Source: Kurthia sibirica
GTDB taxonomy: Bacteria > Bacillota > Bacilli > Bacillales_A > Planococcaceae
NCBI RefSeq assembly: GCF_003143975.1
Contig: NZ_QFVR01000016.1
Location: 1 to 64,000, forward strand
Direction of reading: 5' to 3'
Length of the DNA: 64,000 nucleotides
Both the position numbers and the translations under genes were made by a program. A model generated the notes under the pieces. The model was given only the letters and a program-made list of their open reading frames with translations, did no database searches and was not told the DNA's origin. Positions 56,570 through 64,000 of this stretch are shown here, in pieces. How positions within the stretch are numbered: position 1 is the stretch's first letter; every line of letters starts with the position of its first letter.

Positions 56570-56628
56570 TTGTCAAAATATCTTTTTTCTAGTATAGTAG
56601 CAATTGTAAATAGTAATGATTACTATTT
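56570..56628 (+). promoter_or_regulatory. Promoter with Zur-type operator for the zinc-binding lipoprotein gene
   Basis: TTGTCA (56570-56575), 17 bases, then TATAGT (56593-56598). The expected start site is followed by a 21-base palindrome (56608-56628) with arms AAATAGTAAT and ATTACTATTT around one base. The Bacillus Zur consensus has the same arms with CG in place of AG/CT. Zinc-loaded Zur would block transcription. Confidence 0.82.
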
Positions 56629-56640
56629 GAGGAGGAAAAT

Positions 56641-57603
56641 ATGAAAAAATTACTTATGCTTTCACTAGTTGCCATCCTTGCACTCTTTACGGCAGCATGT
56701 GGTAATAACACCACAAAAAAGGATGCTTCTAAATTATCTGTCTATACGACTGTTTATCCACTTCAATACTTTACTGAGCGCATCGGTGGCAATCATGTTG
56801 AAGTAGAGTCCATTTACCCGCCCGGATCAAATGAACATACCTTTGAACCAACACAGCAAGACATGATGAAAATTGCCGATTCAAAATTATTTTTCTATAT
56901 TGGTCTAGGTCTTGAAGGCTTTGTGACCAATGCCAAGAAAACTTTAGCAAATGAAGATGTTACAATGGTGGAAACAACAGCTCATGTAGACGAAAAATTA
57001 TTCGCCACAAGTACAGCTACAAAAGATGATCACCACGAAGAAGAAGACCATGACCATAGCGAAGAAGGCCATAGTCACGGTAACGTCGATCCACATGTTT
57101 GGTTATCACCTATCATCAGTCAGGAATTAGCTGCATCAATCAAAGATAATTTAATTAAAAAAGATCCTAAAAACAAAGAGGATTATACGAAAAATTATAA
57201 TAAGTTAATTATCGACTTAAAACAACTAGATGCCGATTTTACTGAGATGGCTCAACAGGCAAAAACAGATACATTCTTCATATCCCATGCGTCATTTGGT
57301 TATATTGCTGGTACTTACGGCTTACACCAACAAGCGATTTCTGGTTTAAATTCTCAACAAGAGCCCTCACAACAAGAGTTAACGAAAATTGCCTCTAAAG
57401 CGAAAAAAGACAATATCAACTATATTCTTTTTGAGCAAAATGTATCTTCTAAGCTATCTGAAGTAATCCAAAAAGATGTCGGAGCACAAAGTTTAACGGT
57501 TAATAATTTAAGCGTCTTAACAAAAGAAGATATCGCTGCGAAAAAAGATTATTTAACGATTATGCATGAGACAATTAAAACATTCCAAAAAGCACTACAG
57601 TAA
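56641..57603 (+). CDS. znuA: Zinc ABC transporter solute-binding lipoprotein (ZnuA/AdcA-like)
   Basis: A 320-residue cluster A-I binding protein. The lipobox is TAAC (cysteine at 20). A His/Asp/Glu-rich loop lies around residues 130-152 (DDHHEEEDHDHSEEGHSHG), typical of zinc rather than manganese binders. Metal ligand positions include NEHTFEP, DPHVWLSP and SHASFGY. AGGAGG precedes the ATG. No permease or ATPase gene is adjacent, so the rest of the transporter must be elsewhere. Confidence 0.93.
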   Translation: MKKLLMLSLVAILALFTAACGNNTTKKDASKLSVYTTVYPLQYFTERIGGNHVEVESIYPPGSNEHTFEPTQQDMMKIADSKLFFYIGLGLEGFVTNAKKTLANEDVTMVETTAHVDEKLFATSTATKDDHHEEEDHDHSEEGHSHGNVDPHVWLSPIISQELAASIKDNLIKKDPKNKEDYTKNYNKLIIDLKQLDADFTEMAQQAKTDTFFISHASFGYIAGTYGLHQQAISGLNSQQEPSQQELTKIASKAKKDNINYILFEQNVSSKLSEVIQKDVGAQSLTVNNLSVLTKEDIAAKKDYLTIMHETIKTFQKALQ

Positions 57604-57611
57604 CAAAATGG

Positions 57612-57656
57612 AAGGCTTCAGAAATCTAGTAAAATAGATTTCCGAAGCCTTTTTAT
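57612..57656 (+). terminator. znuA terminator
   Basis: A long stem (AAGGCTTC-GAAATCTA with its complement) is followed by TTTTTAT. Confidence 0.9.
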
Positions 57657-57658
57657 AA

Positions 57659-57950
57659 GGTTCTATTATATATGTTGGGCTATCGAACTAATTCATGTTT
57701 TAGACAGTTAGAAATGGCGAAAGCTTTCCGCAGACAAGCACAGGTTCACCAAATCTCATCTACTTAACATGCTGAATAATAAGTAAAGCTAGAAAGGTGA
57801 GTGATGGTCGAATACAAAAAATGAACCACCTAAAGAGAAAATTTTATTACTATTAACATATAAAGAAGTTGGTTTACATCTAGGCTAAATAAAAAAAGAT
57901 AAATGAAATTAAAAATCCATTGTCATTCATCCCAATAATGAACACAACGC
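57659..57950. mobile_element. Decayed ISL3-type end and debris
   Basis: GGTTCTATTATATATGTTGG starts here and again at 62479. About 75 bases are alike in the two places, including GCGAAAGCTTTCCGC. Beyond about 57735 the sequence diverges and no transposase is readable. It fills the gap between the znuA terminator and the NRDE gene. Confidence 0.6.
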
Positions 57951-57956
57951 TTTTTA

Positions 57957-58715
57957 TTATTGACTAATTTTTTCATGAATAATGGCATCAATCATGCCTT
58001 CATCATAGGTTTGTTCTGCAAAATTGATAGAACCATCACGTTTCATAATAAGCGCTGTCGTGTTACGTGTACCATAACCATCACGTTTTACAAAAATGGA
58101 TGATAATTCTCTTTCTCCCTCTAGGCCTATACCAGTATTTGGTAAACACTCATCTACAGGACGCACTGTATCTAAACCGATAGGTAATAGTTTTTCTACT
58201 GTTAACCTTTCTTCATTAACTGCGTTTTGAAATAACTGCTTCATGCGTTCAACTTTTGGCCATGGCGTATTGATACTAGCGTTACTTAAACCGTGTATAC
58301 CCGCTTGTAATTCATTAATTCGATTGTCAATATTATTAAAATGAATGAGTTTCTTTCCATCATATACGAGTAAATTCATCGGACCATAATCCAATCTAAC
58401 CGCTTGAATCGCAGCCATATAATCCTCGGCAGTTATATCGGAGCTAATGAAGTGACTAACAAGATCCCCGCGTGATTTTTCGCCTACTGGTTCTAATGTG
58501 AAATCGCGATAATTTGTAACTGCAGCAAAACGTCCATTGTTAGTAAGCGCTAACCAACTGCCTCCTCGCTCCACATCACGACCACCAAAAATCGTTGGCT
58601 GCTCATCCCAATAATGTGCCTGAAGTGATGCGCGTGCATAAAATTCATCACGGTTGGCTAGTACAATCAACGGTGTGTCCCCTTGGGGGTCAAATTGCAG
58701 TGAAATAATACACAT
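57957..58715 (-). CDS. NRDE-family protein (TANGO2-like)
   Basis: A 252-residue protein with the namesake motif in IVLANRDEFY (residues 19-28), plus GGRDVERGGSWLAL and AAVTNYRD, typical of the NRDE/TANGO2 family with an Ntn-hydrolase-like fold. ATG at 58715 is preferred: AGGAGG sits at the right distance, and it places cysteine at position 2, where it could be the N-terminal nucleophile. A second ATG six bases upstream is too close to the ribosome site. Function in bacteria unknown. Confidence 0.9.
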   Translation of the reverse strand: MCIISLQFDPQGDTPLIVLANRDEFYARASLQAHYWDEQPTIFGGRDVERGGSWLALTNNGRFAAVTNYRDFTLEPVGEKSRGDLVSHFISSDITAEDYMAAIQAVRLDYGPMNLLVYDGKKLIHFNNIDNRINELQAGIHGLSNASINTPWPKVERMKQLFQNAVNEERLTVEKLLPIGLDTVRPVDECLPNTGIGLEGERELSSIFVKRDGYGTRNTTALIMKRDGSINFAEQTYDEGMIDAIIHEKISQ

Positions 58716-58776
58716 TTTCATTCCTCCTTTACTATGTATAATTCGATTATCGCATAACTTATTGTTTTGCTAAACA

Positions 58777-58820
58777 AAATAGCCCTTTGTGAAATGGTTA
58801 TTTTTCACAGAGGGCTATTT
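58777..58820 (-). terminator. menE terminator
   Basis: The stem AAATAGCCCT-TGTGAAA and its complement (58777-58820) lies directly after the menE stop; it could also act for the other strand. Confidence 0.85.
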
Positions 58821-58822
58821 CT

Positions 58823-60256
58823 TTATAATAACTCTTTTAATTTTCTACGCATTAATTTACTAGCGCCATTTCTAGGTAATGTATCAACAATATGAATAGC
58901 TAGTGGGAGTTTATAGCGTGCCAATAGCCGTTCACAATGTTTTTGCAATTCTTGCTCACCTATTTGTCCTTCCGTGATAACAAAGGCCATAGGGCGCTGT
59001 CCCCATGTTGCATCGTCCACGCCACATACACCAGCATCAATTACTGCTGGATGCGTGATAAGAACATTTTCAATTTCTGCTGGATAAATGTTTTCCCCAC
59101 CCGAAATAATCAAATCCGAACGACGATCGGCTACATATAAGTAACCTTCTTCATCCAAATAACCTAAATCGCCACTATATAACCAGCCATCTATTGTAGA
59201 CGATTGTTGTGCATATTTACCAATATATCCAGGTGTAATATGTGCTCCTCGAATACAAATTTCTCCAATTTCACCTGCTTTTTCTGCGCCATCAATACGA
59301 ATTTCATTGAATAATAATGCTTTACCAACTGAACCAATTTTCCGTAGTGCATCTTCATTGGCTAAAGTTGTTGTCTGACTTGCCGTTTCAGTCATTCCGT
59401 AAGTTTGCGTTACTTTAATACCAAGTCTGTACGCCCGTTTTAAATAATCTTGCGGTATGGGGCCACCGCCTGCTAACATCATTTGAAAACGCGGTGATAC
59501 GCTGGCATCATCACTTTCTAATTGTGCGACTATTTTTTGTAACATCAACGACACGACAGACATACGTGTTGCACTACCCTCAACTAATTGTTTTGTCACT
59601 GCTTTAACATCAAAGCTACTATATAAATCTAAGCGTACACCATGTAATAAGCTTTTACAGAGCATTGAAAAACCACTTATATGAAAAAGTGGCATTGTAC
59701 AAATCCAAGCATCCCCTTCTATTAAACCGCTATTATAAAGCGATGAGGTTGCACTTGCCACATGGTTACCGACAGTTTGTCTAACACCCTTGGGATTCCC
59801 TGTCGTACCTGAAGTATACATAATTGTCATTGTATGATCTGTCTGCCATTGTTGTGCGACAAGCGGACGATCACATGGACCATCCACTTGCGATAAAAGG
59901 ATTTTCTGCCTCGTACTATTTGTAATATGACTGGTCAGATGGTCTTCGATTATAATGGCATCCACTTGAGCATCATCAATCTGATATGCTAATTCTGCCT
60001 CTGATAAACGAAGATTTAATAGGACCATCTCTACTTGCAATTGCATGCAGCCCATTAATAGATGGATTAATTCCGCTGATGATGTGACATAAATAGCCAC
60101 CCTTGAATTATCCTCTATACCTTGTGCGCGCAGTGCGGCTGCTTTTTGCAATGAAATTTGGTGCAATTCTTCAAATGTCCATGATTGATTGTTATATGTT
60201 AACGCGCATCGGTTAGGTGTAATAGACGCTCTTTGTTCAATCCAATTTGGTATCAT
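58823..60256 (-). CDS. menE: o-Succinylbenzoate-CoA ligase
   Basis: A 477-residue acyl-adenylate-forming ligase of menaquinone synthesis. The AMP-binding P-loop is IMYTSGTTGNPKGV (around residues 148-161); QTYGMTETAS and GWLYSGDLGYLDEEGY follow; the C-terminal catalytic lysine is in NGASKLMRR. It supplies menaquinone, used here by the qox oxidase. Normally it directly follows menB; here psuK-psuG and IS debris lie between. Its own AAGGGGGA site precedes the ATG, but promoter space after the psuG terminator is only about 50 bases. Confidence 0.95.
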   Translation of the reverse strand: MIPNWIEQRASITPNRCALTYNNQSWTFEELHQISLQKAAALRAQGIEDNSRVAIYVTSSAELIHLLMGCMQLQVEMVLLNLRLSEAELAYQIDDAQVDAIIIEDHLTSHITNSTRQKILLSQVDGPCDRPLVAQQWQTDHTMTIMYTSGTTGNPKGVRQTVGNHVASATSSLYNSGLIEGDAWICTMPLFHISGFSMLCKSLLHGVRLDLYSSFDVKAVTKQLVEGSATRMSVVSLMLQKIVAQLESDDASVSPRFQMMLAGGGPIPQDYLKRAYRLGIKVTQTYGMTETASQTTTLANEDALRKIGSVGKALLFNEIRIDGAEKAGEIGEICIRGAHITPGYIGKYAQQSSTIDGWLYSGDLGYLDEEGYLYVADRRSDLIISGGENIYPAEIENVLITHPAVIDAGVCGVDDATWGQRPMAFVITEGQIGEQELQKHCERLLARYKLPLAIHIVDTLPRNGASKLMRRKLKELL

Positions 60257-60309
60257 CTATTATTCCCCCTTAATTAGTAGTCAATATTGTTATTATATCA
60301 TTAGTTTTA

Positions 60310-60351
60310 AAAAAAAAGCCTCTGGCATCACGAGGATGACAGAGACTTTCA
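60310..60351 (-). terminator. Terminator between psuG and menE
   Basis: On the minus strand an imperfect stem (AAGTCTCTG... with ...CAGAGGCTT) ends in T8. Confidence 0.7.
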
Positions 60352-60359
60352 AAATATTA

Positions 60360-61274
60360 TTATTTATTATTATTTAAAGCGACAGCAATTTTAGCGCCAA
60401 CTAATGCATTATTTTTTACTAATGCAATATTAGCTACTAGGCTCTTACCTTCTGTTAATTCTTTTACTTTACCTAATAGGAATGGTGTTACATCTTTACC
60501 ATGAATACCTTGCTCATTTGCTTCAGCAAGAGCCTTCATAATAATATCTGTAATAAAGTCGTGATCTAATGCATCCACTTCAGGAATTGGGTTCGCAATT
60601 ACTGCGCCACCCTTCATATTTAAATTCCATTTTGTGCGTAAAGTATTCGCTACTTCTTCTGGTGTATTCACACGGAAATTGACATCAAAACCTGATTGAC
60701 GTGTGAAAAAGGCTGGTAATTCATCCGTACCATATCCCATAACTGGCACACCTTTTGTTTCAAGGAATTCTAAAGTTAAACCAATATCAAGTATAGATTT
60801 AGCACCGGCACATACTACGCCTACTTTAGAAGTAGCTAATTCTTCTAAATCTGCAGAAATATCCATCGTTGTTTCAGCACCACGATGAACACCGCCGATT
60901 CCGCCTGTTACGAATAATTCAATACCTGCTAATTCAGCTGCGATCATTGTAGCTGCCACAGTTGTTGCACCGATTTTTTTCGTAGCAATCAAGTAAGGAA
61001 TATCACGACGTGAAGCTTTTGCAACATCTTTTGCATTACCGAACATTTCTAATTCTTCGTCCGATAGACCAATTTTGATTTTACCATCAATAATTGCGAT
61101 AGTCGCTGGTACTGCACCATGATCACGTAAAATTTGTTCTACTTCACGTGCAGTTTGAACATTTTGTGGGTAGGGCATACCATGTGAAATAATTGTTGAT
61201 TCAAGTGCTACGATTGGTAGACCCGCTTCCATACCTTTTTGTACCTCTTGTGATAGTTCGATGTATTGTTTCAT
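60360..61274 (-). CDS. psuG: Pseudouridine-5'-phosphate glycosidase
   Basis: A 304-residue enzyme that splits pseudouridine 5'-phosphate into uracil and ribose 5-phosphate. Family motifs are [16 protein letters not shown] (residues 23-38), GATTVAATM, and [14 protein letters not shown] (around 118). PNPIPE-like [10 protein letters not shown] lies near residue 228. It begins two bases after psuK, so the two form an operon for pseudouridine salvage from RNA turnover. Confidence 0.96.
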   Translation of the reverse strand: MKQYIELSQEVQKGMEAGLPIVALESTIISHGMPYPQNVQTAREVEQILRDHGAVPATIAIIDGKIKIGLSDEELEMFGNAKDVAKASRRDIPYLIATKKIGATTVAATMIAAELAGIELFVTGGIGGVHRGAETTMDISADLEELATSKVGVVCAGAKSILDIGLTLEFLETKGVPVMGYGTDELPAFFTRQSGFDVNFRVNTPEEVANTLRTKWNLNMKGGAVIANPIPEVDALDHDFITDIIMKALAEANEQGIHGKDVTPFLLGKVKELTEGKSLVANIALVKNNALVGAKIAVALNNNK

Positions 61275-61276
61275 TA

Positions 61277-62380
61277 TTATAATTCCTCCAGTTCATTTTC
61301 TAATAATTCTTTTGTCAATTCTGGTCTTACTGTAAACGGTGATTCTAATGTACGCTTAGCATTTATTAAACCTGCTTCAATTGATTTTTCAATTGGCTGT
61401 TTTTCTAACCAAGCGTGGATAACAGCAGCTACAAAAGCATCACCGGCACCTGTAACATCTTCTACATGATCAACTGCTTTTGCGGAAAAATGACTTGGCA
61501 TCAAGGTCTTGTTCGCAGCATAAACACCCTTTGCGCCAGCCGTAATAACAATATTTTCAGCACCTAGTGCTAAAATTTTTGGCAGGGCTTTCAAATAATC
61601 ATTTTCTGACTTTATCTTCATATTCAATAATGTTTCAGCTTCATCCGTATTACAAATGAACCAAGTAACACCTTGCAATGTTTCAGGCATACGATCCATT
61701 TTTGGAGAGGATACTGGAATAATAACAAATGGTACATTGCGTGCAATGGCAAATTGTTGAATATATTCAATCGTATCTTTTGGACAGTTCAAGTCAATTA
61801 CAATAACAGGAGTCGTGGATAACGCCATATCATGCTTCATTAATATTTTTGGTTTTAACTCCTCATAGACATCCATATTGGCTGTAGCAAGAACCAGCTC
61901 GCCATCCTCTGCCATAATCGCTGTATAAGAACCTGTAGAACAATGTGTTAATAACTCCACATCATCTAGGTTAATATAGGCTTCTGATGCTGCGACAATA
62001 GCTTGCCAATCCATATCTTTACCTGCCGTTGTCAACAACCCAACCTTATTGTCTAGTCGTCCTAAGTTTTCTGCGATATTTCGTGCAACACCACCAACAC
62101 TTTGCATTGATGTTACGGGATTGGATGTTCCCATTTGCAAATGACCTTTAAGATGCATTTTACGATCAATATTGGCACCGCCAATGCAGACAATATTATT
62201 TTCTCTTGGCAATACATATGCTCGACCAATAATTTTCCCTTTTTTAACTAAACCAGAAATCAAATTGGCAAGAGCAGGTCTTGACATATCTAACTTTACA
62301 GCCATATCCTGCTGTGACATAAATGGATTATCTTTTATAAGCTTAATCAATGCTTGCTCTCTATCCGTCAATTTCATCAC
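61277..62380 (-). CDS. psuK: Pseudouridine kinase with N-terminal HTH domain
   Basis: A 367-residue protein. Residues 1-58 form a winged helix ([21 protein letters not shown]). The rest is a PfkB carbohydrate kinase: IGGANIDRK (around 68), [14 protein letters not shown] (around 96), and the catalytic [16 protein letters not shown] (around 316). This HTH-PfkB build is common in YeiC-like pseudouridine kinases and may add autoregulation. The start is GTG or ATG at 62378-62380 after AGGGTG. Confidence 0.92.
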   Translation of the reverse strand: MMKLTDREQALIKLIKDNPFMSQQDMAVKLDMSRPALANLISGLVKKGKIIGRAYVLPRENNIVCIGGANIDRKMHLKGHLQMGTSNPVTSMQSVGGVARNIAENLGRLDNKVGLLTTAGKDMDWQAIVAASEAYINLDDVELLTHCSTGSYTAIMAEDGELVLATANMDVYEELKPKILMKHDMALSTTPVIVIDLNCPKDTIEYIQQFAIARNVPFVIIPVSSPKMDRMPETLQGVTWFICNTDEAETLLNMKIKSENDYLKALPKILALGAENIVITAGAKGVYAANKTLMPSHFSAKAVDHVEDVTGAGDAFVAAVIHAWLEKQPIEKSIEAGLINAKRTLESPFTVRPELTKELLENELEEL

Positions 62381-62529
62381 CCTAAGTTATATTTGTTTAT
62401 ATTATAAACATAAGTTTCAATTTCGTCAATTGTTTATTTTTTAAACATTTGTTTGTGGTAATTGCATGAAGTTTTATTGGTTCTATTATATATGTTGGGG
62501 TATTAAAACAATTCATGTTTTAGACAATT

Positions 62530-62640
62530 AGAAATAGCGAAAGCTTTCCGCCGACAAGTATCGCACTTTTTATTTTCACCGTAGGTGAAAATAAAGGATT
62601 GCTTACTACTTGTTTTTCGGCAGGAGTCCTCGCTATTTCT
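62530..62640. repeat. Long imperfect inverted repeat inside the ISL3 end
   Basis: AGAAATAGCGA (62530-62540) pairs with TCGCTATTTCT (62630-62640), CCGCCGACAAGTA with TACTTGTTTTTCGGCAGG further in, and TTATTTTCACC / GGTGAAAATAA (62570-62594) forms the tip. Transcribed, it would fold into one long stem. Confidence 0.8.
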
Positions 62641-62705
62641 TTTAATCATGATGAACATACCTAAAAATAGACAGAAAAAAGCACATAAAATGGTTTGAAC
62701 GACTT

Positions 62706-63135
62706 ATGGTTTTGTATTATAAGCATCGACGCTATGTCTGTTCTTGTGGAAAACGTTTTTCAGAAAAAACTTCTTTTATTGAACGTGATCAACGCTTTTC
62801 AAAAGAATGGCATCAAGCGATTCAAATGCTATGCGTTAAATCACCTACATTCCAATCAGTTGCTGAGAAAATGGGGACGTCTAGTTCAACTGTTATTCGT
62901 CGTTTTGATCAAGTCGCAGAACAACAATTAGTGTCAGGTGTCACGCTACCAAAAGCAATCGCAATTGATGAGTATAAAGGAGATACAAATGCAGGTAAAT
63001 TCCAACTAATCATTGCCAATGCAGAAACACATGAACCGATTGATATCTTGCCAAATCGTCGAAAAGATACGATAAAACAGTACTTACAAAGGTTCGGTGA
63101 TCAAGTAGAAATCGTTGTAATGGATATGAATCAAA
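62706..63135 (+). pseudogene. ISL3-family transposase fragment
   Basis: About 143 codons. The zinc-ribbon half HRRYVCSCGKRFSEKTSF is followed by a helix-turn-helix (SVAEKMGTSSSTVIRRF) and the start of the DDE domain with its first Asp in AIAIDEYKGDT; then VEIVVMDM, where the second Asp occurs, just before the break. The reading frame extends upstream but the first zinc-ribbon cysteines are missing, as is the C-terminal half. Confidence 0.88.
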
Positions 63136-63493
63136 GCAGCTGTAATAATACGTTCATCACTCATCGCAATATGTGTTTTAAATCCAAAGAAAGCTGAGTC
63201 CGCAGATTTATGTCCTACGCGTGCGTCTGGATCACTTGAGTAACTCAGTTGTATTTCATAATCATCAATCACTTCTTTTAAAACATTTAACTTTTCTTTT
63301 ACAGCCGGGATATGCGCTATCTTTGATTGCGTTTCCACAACTTCTACAACTTGACGATAGTAGCCCAATTCTTCTCCAACTTCATTTATCAACGAGTTCA
63401 TTGATCTGGCGAAGCATATTATCTTTTGGAATGATTAAATCATATAGTGCCATATAGGGACTTAAGTTAAGGGTTTCTTGTTTGAAAATCATG
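63136..63493 (-). pseudogene. IS1182-family transposase fragments
   Basis: The first 35 codons (KQETLNLSPYMALYDLIIPK) run to INELVD, then the frame shifts at an internal deletion near 63390 and a mid-protein piece follows: LSYSSDPDARVGHKSADSAF and FGFKTHIAMSDERIITAA, which includes the family's conserved DPDAR catalytic-core text. The end is lost. Confidence 0.88.
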
Positions 63494-63786
63494 GTCGCAC
63501 CACCTTTAATTAGTAACTACTATTATACAGGATGGTCCGTGACCGGGCGAGACCACATTTTAACCCATGAATAGTACAAGTTGATGGAGTGCAGGCGGCG
63601 ACTTCTGCGGGAACAGCACGAGCGGAAGCACCCGGACTGAGCGAAGCGAGGGAGAAGGCTGGAGCCGTGCCCGCGAAAAGCGTCCGCCGGAACGGAATCA
63701 ACGGCTACGAGGAAAAGCGAGGACAGGAACGAATTTCGTTCCTGTCCTCGCTTATATGTGCATAAGTGGACTTTTTCAGTGCCCTC
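63136..63786 (-). mobile_element. IS1182-family element, left part only
   Basis: On the minus strand it begins with the inverted repeat (63768-63786) and a 19-bp hairpin (about 63719-63756), then a longer 5' region than the copy at 31775, and the transposase start at about 63493. It ends against the ISL3 fragment near 63136; the right end is absent. Bases 63627-63786 are nearly identical to 1-160. Confidence 0.88.
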
Positions 63787-63885
63787 CTACAAGAGAGATT
63801 CCTTTTTTCCAATATACCGAGATGAATCACCGACGCGTGGTGATGTAAATTATACCGTTCGCTTCAAGCTATATTGCCTTATAAC

Positions 63886-64000
63886 TTATGGGAAACGAGG
63901 GAATTGACCAAAGTCTGGCTCGCGTTTTTCTTTGAAAGCATCGCGACCTTCTTTTGCTTCTTCAGAAGTGTAATAAAGAAGTGTAGCATCTCCAGCAAGT
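63886..64000 (-). CDS. menB: Naphthoate synthase, C-terminal end (gene continues beyond window)
   Basis: Only the last 37 codons are in the window: [20 protein letters not shown] and then [13 protein letters not shown], the highly conserved tail of 1,4-dihydroxy-2-naphthoyl-CoA synthase. The enzyme closes the naphthoate ring in menaquinone synthesis. About 100 bases separate its stop from the IS1182 end, and menE lies 3.6 kb downstream. Confidence 0.93.
   Translation of the reverse strand, partial: LAGDATLLYYTSEEAKEGRDAFKEKREPDFGQFPRFP

Larger units (their letters stand above)
62479..63135 (+). mobile_element. ISL3-family element, truncated
   Basis: It starts with the same end sequence as 57659 (GGTTCTATTATATATGTTGG). 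It contains the 5' two thirds of a transposase and stops abruptly near 63135, where IS1182 sequence begins. The right end is missing, so it is immobile. Confidence 0.8.

Noticed and set aside
160-63626. Reading the whole interval between the two direct IS1182 ends as one composite transposon
   Set aside because: It contains essential genes (leuS, metK, menE) in conserved Bacillales order, so it is chromosome backbone, not cargo.

Overview
The window is about 64 kb of low-GC Firmicutes chromosome. Sharp AGGAGG ribosome binding sites, a leucine T-box, a SAM-I riboswitch, an aa3-type quinol oxidase and many genes of the Bacillus subtilis yt/men region (leuS, yttB, ytqA-ytqB, ytpA, ytoA, metK, pckA, ytmA, ytkD, ytzI, ytjA/yidD, menE, menB) point to Bacillales. 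Protein character and gene content suggest Planococcaceae (Lysinibacillus/Solibacillus-like); the genus is an inference. The conserved backbone is interrupted by accessory blocks and by decayed insertion sequences.

Layout. 1-7.2 kb: an IS1182-family end, an FMN reductase divergent from a DUF1722 gene, leuS with its T-box, yttB, and the tRNA-modification pair ytqA-ytqB. 7.2-16 kb: a 1504-residue DUF4132 protein, a HTH/coiled-coil protein, an alanine/glycine:cation symporter, ytpA (whose catalytic serine is replaced by glycine) and ytoA. 16.2-26.8 kb: a ten-gene tellurium-resistance (Ter) stress operon: three TerD proteins, TerC, a C-C bond lyase, two phosphoribosyltransferase-like proteins, a HAD phosphatase, YceG and TelA. 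It is bracketed on both sides by arrays of the same 21-bp repeat. 26.9-30.8 kb: qoxABCD. 31.5-36.4 kb: a possible small gene, an internally deleted IS1182 element sitting in the loop of the fru terminator, and fruR-fruK-fruA. 36.4-39.9 kb: metK (SAM riboswitch) divergent from pckA.

40.0-50.3 kb is the most intriguing block: ten tightly packed minus-strand genes behind one strong promoter whose spacer is filled by a perfect Fur box. They encode a complete peptide/nickel-type ABC importer (with a permease-ATPase fusion), a protein built from two copies of a glutamine-amidotransferase-like domain, an FtsE/FtsX-like pair, two exported proteins (one coiled-coil, one membrane-anchored) and a FmdE-like cytoplasmic protein. 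I do not recognise this combination as a described system. The regulation points to iron starvation and the transporter to import of a metal complex or small peptide; both the substrate and the role of the FtsEX-like part are unknown.

50.4-64 kb: ISL3 remnants, a LysR regulator, GIY-YIG and DUF2087 proteins, ytmA-ytkD, a Cj0069-family protein, small membrane proteins, a zinc-binding lipoprotein behind a Zur-type operator, an NRDE protein, menE, psuK-psuG, and a chimeric ISL3/IS1182 scar just before the 3' end of menB. The men operon, normally menB-menE in tandem, is therefore split here by psuKG and IS debris.
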